Positions 62,338 through 64,000 of a stretch of DNA of 64,000 nucleotides are shown here, piece by piece. This DNA comes from Parabacteroides timonensis (GTDB lineage: Bacteria > Bacteroidota > Bacteroidia > Bacteroidales > Tannerellaceae), in assembly GCF_900128505.1 (NCBI RefSeq), contig NZ_LT669940.1, forward strand, positions 902,883-966,882, written 5' to 3'. Position 1 is the first letter of the stretch. Each line of letters opens with the position of its first letter. Made by a program: the position numbers and the translations under genes. The notes beneath the pieces were generated by a model. It was not told the origin of the DNA. It did no database searches and saw nothing but the letters and a program-made list of their open reading frames with translations.

Positions 62338-63456
62338 ATGAACAAAGTTAAGAAAGGATTGGACAACCAAGCCATTGGCTTATTGCCATTGCTGTTGTTT
62401 ATGTTTTTAGACAATTACTTTTCTTATCTGTTGTCTTTCATCATTGGCGTTACCTTTTGCTTTGTATGTATTTTTCTCTATCAGGTCTTAAGTAAGGATA
62501 AGGTATATCAATTCCTGCTGTTGCCTTCGGCAATGACGCTGGTGTTATATTCTATTTTTCTTTGCTTGAAACTCGAGCCGGTCTTGTTTATTTATTCTCC
62601 GTTGATTACGGAAGTGTTGTTGGTTGTTGTACTTGCGTTTATCGGTTTTACCCGGCGCTCGGTACTAAAGAAAATACGAACATCAGCTCATCCGACTTAT
62701 AAACGGACTTTAATGCGGACAACATTGAATGAATTTTATTTCATTGCCCAGCTTGTTCAGAATTTATATACATTGCACCTGTTTGCTATTCTGGTATACA
62801 GTATCCTGCCGGATACGATGCAGAGTGTACATACAGAGCGTTTCCTTTACAGGGAACTAGGGGTATTGGTTGGTATACTGGTTATTCTTTATGAACAGGT
62901 ACGTTTGTCGTTGATGCAAGGTAGCTTACGGAAAGAAATGTGGTTGCCGGTGTTGAATGAAGGAGGAAAGGTGATTGGTTGTATTGCACGTTCGGTAAGC
63001 CGCACGTTGCCAAAGAAATACTATCATCCGATCGTCCGGATAGCCGTTATTCATAACGGAATGCTGTATTTGATGAAAAGGAGTAAAGATGCTTTCGTGT
63101 CCCCTGATACGATCGATTATCCTTTCCATAGTTATGTGTTATTCAGGCATAGTATTGAAAGTACTGTGCGTGAGTCGGTGGGCGAACTGGCCGAACAGGA
63201 GGATGTAACACCTCGTTTCCTGATACGTTATACGTTCGAAAACGAGAAGGTTAAACATTTAGTATCACTTTATGTGATCTGTCTTCGTACGGAAGAGCAA
63301 CTGAGTCAATGTAAAAAGGCAGGCGGAAAGCTATGGACTGCCAAACAAGTAGAAGAAAACCTGCATTCAGGTGTATTCAGTGAATACTTTGAACAGGAGT
63401 TCTCTTATCTTCAGAATACGATATTGCTGGCTGAAAATTTCTGCTGCGGAAAGTAA
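62338..63456 (+). CDS. Membrane protein with C-terminal Nudix-like domain
   Basis: 372 residues. Five or so membrane spans occupy residues about 12-195. The C-terminal 160 residues (KVIGCIARSVSRTL, PIVRIAVIHNGMLYLMKRSK, then HSIESTVRESVGELAEQEDV) have the beta-alpha layout of a Nudix fold, but the Nudix box (GX5EX7REUXEEXGU) is incomplete: only RE of the central REUXEE is kept. Hydrolase activity is therefore doubtful; a sensing or binding role is possible. It starts 64 bp after lipA. Confidence 0.7.
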   Translation: MNKVKKGLDNQAIGLLPLLLFMFLDNYFSYLLSFIIGVTFCFVCIFLYQVLSKDKVYQFLLLPSAMTLVLYSIFLCLKLEPVLFIYSPLITEVLLVVVLAFIGFTRRSVLKKIRTSAHPTYKRTLMRTTLNEFYFIAQLVQNLYTLHLFAILVYSILPDTMQSVHTERFLYRELGVLVGILVILYEQVRLSLMQGSLRKEMWLPVLNEGGKVIGCIARSVSRTLPKKYYHPIVRIAVIHNGMLYLMKRSKDAFVSPDTIDYPFHSYVLFRHSIESTVRESVGELAEQEDVTPRFLIRYTFENEKVKHLVSLYVICLRTEEQLSQCKKAGGKLWTAKQVEENLHSGVFSEYFEQEFSYLQNTILLAENFCCGK

Positions 63457-63464
63457 TAGACTTA

Positions 63465-63959
63465 CTATCGAATACCGAGTTCTATCACTTCCAAGTCTTT
63501 AATATTCTTACCATCAATAACAAAACGTACAAGCGTACGGACCTGGTGAAAGCCGCTCTTTCCGGCGGCTCCTGGGTTGATATATAAACAATTAAGATAT
63601 TTATCATAAGCAACTTTCAGTATGTGCGAATGACCCGCTATGAAGATATTCGGGCGGGTGTCGTACAATTCTTTGCGGATAGCCGGATTGTATCGTCCCG
63701 GGTAGCCGCCTATATGCGTCATCATCACATTTACTTCTTCTACCTTGAAATGAGCCACTTCGGGATATTCCAGCCGGAGTGATTGCCCGTCTATATTTCC
63801 ATATACGGCCCGGAAAGGTTTCAGGGCTGCCAATCGTGCCGCCAGTCCGTCCGATCCTATATCTCCTGCATGCCATATTTCATCGCATTCTGCAAAGTAT
63901 TCCGCATATTTATCATCCCACCAGGCGTGAGTATCCGAGAGAAGTCCAACTTTAATCAT
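63465..63959 (-). CDS. YfcE-like metallophosphoesterase
   Basis: 164 residues. Calcineurin-like fold with all metal ligands: LLSDTHAWW, HAGDIGS, VYGNIDG, THIGGYPG, AGHSHILKV. It hydrolyses phosphodiesters with two divalent metals in the cytosol; the natural substrate is unknown. The 3' end is 8 bp from the convergent membrane gene. Confidence 0.93.
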   Translation of the reverse strand: MIKVGLLSDTHAWWDDKYAEYFAECDEIWHAGDIGSDGLAARLAALKPFRAVYGNIDGQSLRLEYPEVAHFKVEEVNVMMTHIGGYPGRYNPAIRKELYDTRPNIFIAGHSHILKVAYDKYLNCLYINPGAAGKSGFHQVRTLVRFVIDGKNIKDLEVIELGIR

Positions 63960-63978
63960 AACAATTTCTTTTATTCTA

Positions 63979-63986
63979 CAAAAGTA
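63979..63986 (-). promoter_or_regulatory. -7 promoter box of the phosphoesterase gene
   Basis: TACTTTTG on the minus strand, 20 bp before the ATG. The -33 region lies at the window edge. Confidence 0.55.
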
Positions 63987-64000
63987 TCTATATTTACGCA

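Noticed and set aside
1..64000. CRISPR arrays
   Set aside because: No regularly spaced identical repeats with unique spacers and no cas genes were seen. The 22-bp and 23-bp repeat sets lack spacers.

Overview
The window looks like the chromosome of a Bacteroidales gut bacterium, most likely Parabacteroides. The grounds are two SusC/SusD loci, ECF sigma/FecR control, many promoters of the Bacteroidetes TAnnTTTG (-7) type, an IS66 element of Bacteroidetes type, DUF4251-, DUF4595- and DUF6340-type proteins, and a very large secreted protein whose C-terminus resembles DUF6383. The genus is an inference; no rRNA is present.

Layout. 1-5.3 kb: 3' end of groEL, an AraC-type regulator, and a 1,153-residue secreted protein with a duplicated AT-rich leader. 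5.4-14.5 kb: a glycan locus with a GH92 mannosidase carrying an extra N-terminal carbohydrate-binding-like domain, SusC, SusD and a LamG-type lipoprotein. The SusC frame is broken at a run of 11 C just after the signal peptide; 10 C would restore it, so this receptor is either phase variable or misassembled. 14.6-24.2 kb: tRNA-Leu, an ECF sigma/membrane protein/Spy-like trio, mazG, dsbD, a pseudouridine synthase, an intergenic region rich in hairpins with a candidate small RNA, then a VWA protein divergent from an ECF sigma factor and a TonB-domain putative anti-sigma factor.

24.2-35.7 kb: a complete IS66-family element (24208-25942) with an exact 8-bp target duplication sits just upstream of a second glycan locus: ECF sigma, FecR anti-sigma, STN-bearing SusC, SusD and a GH2 glycosidase. 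Between fecR and susC a promoter and terminator on the minus strand outline a cis-antisense RNA of about 80 nt. 35.8-43.3 kb: valS, an orphan TPR histidine kinase, a Tat-exported sugar isomerase-like protein, a lipoprotein and an acidic hypothetical protein.

43.3-46.7 kb: an AT-rich accessory block bounded by tRNA-Thr and a decayed second copy of it with its terminator (32-bp identical direct repeat). It holds a PD-(D/E)XK protein, a broken small membrane protein, a structured leader RNA and a DUF4595 lipoprotein. 46.8-64 kb: an ABCG-like transporter, a lipoprotein, a five-gene partner-switching operon (STAS, RsbW-like kinase, a kinase lacking its H-box histidine, a normal kinase, REC-PP2C), a calcium P-type ATPase, a DUF4251 protein, a TIGR01212 radical SAM protein, a DPP-IV peptidase, lipA, a membrane protein with a Nudix-like tail, and a metallophosphoesterase.

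All functional calls come from reading motifs and gene order; no database search was run.
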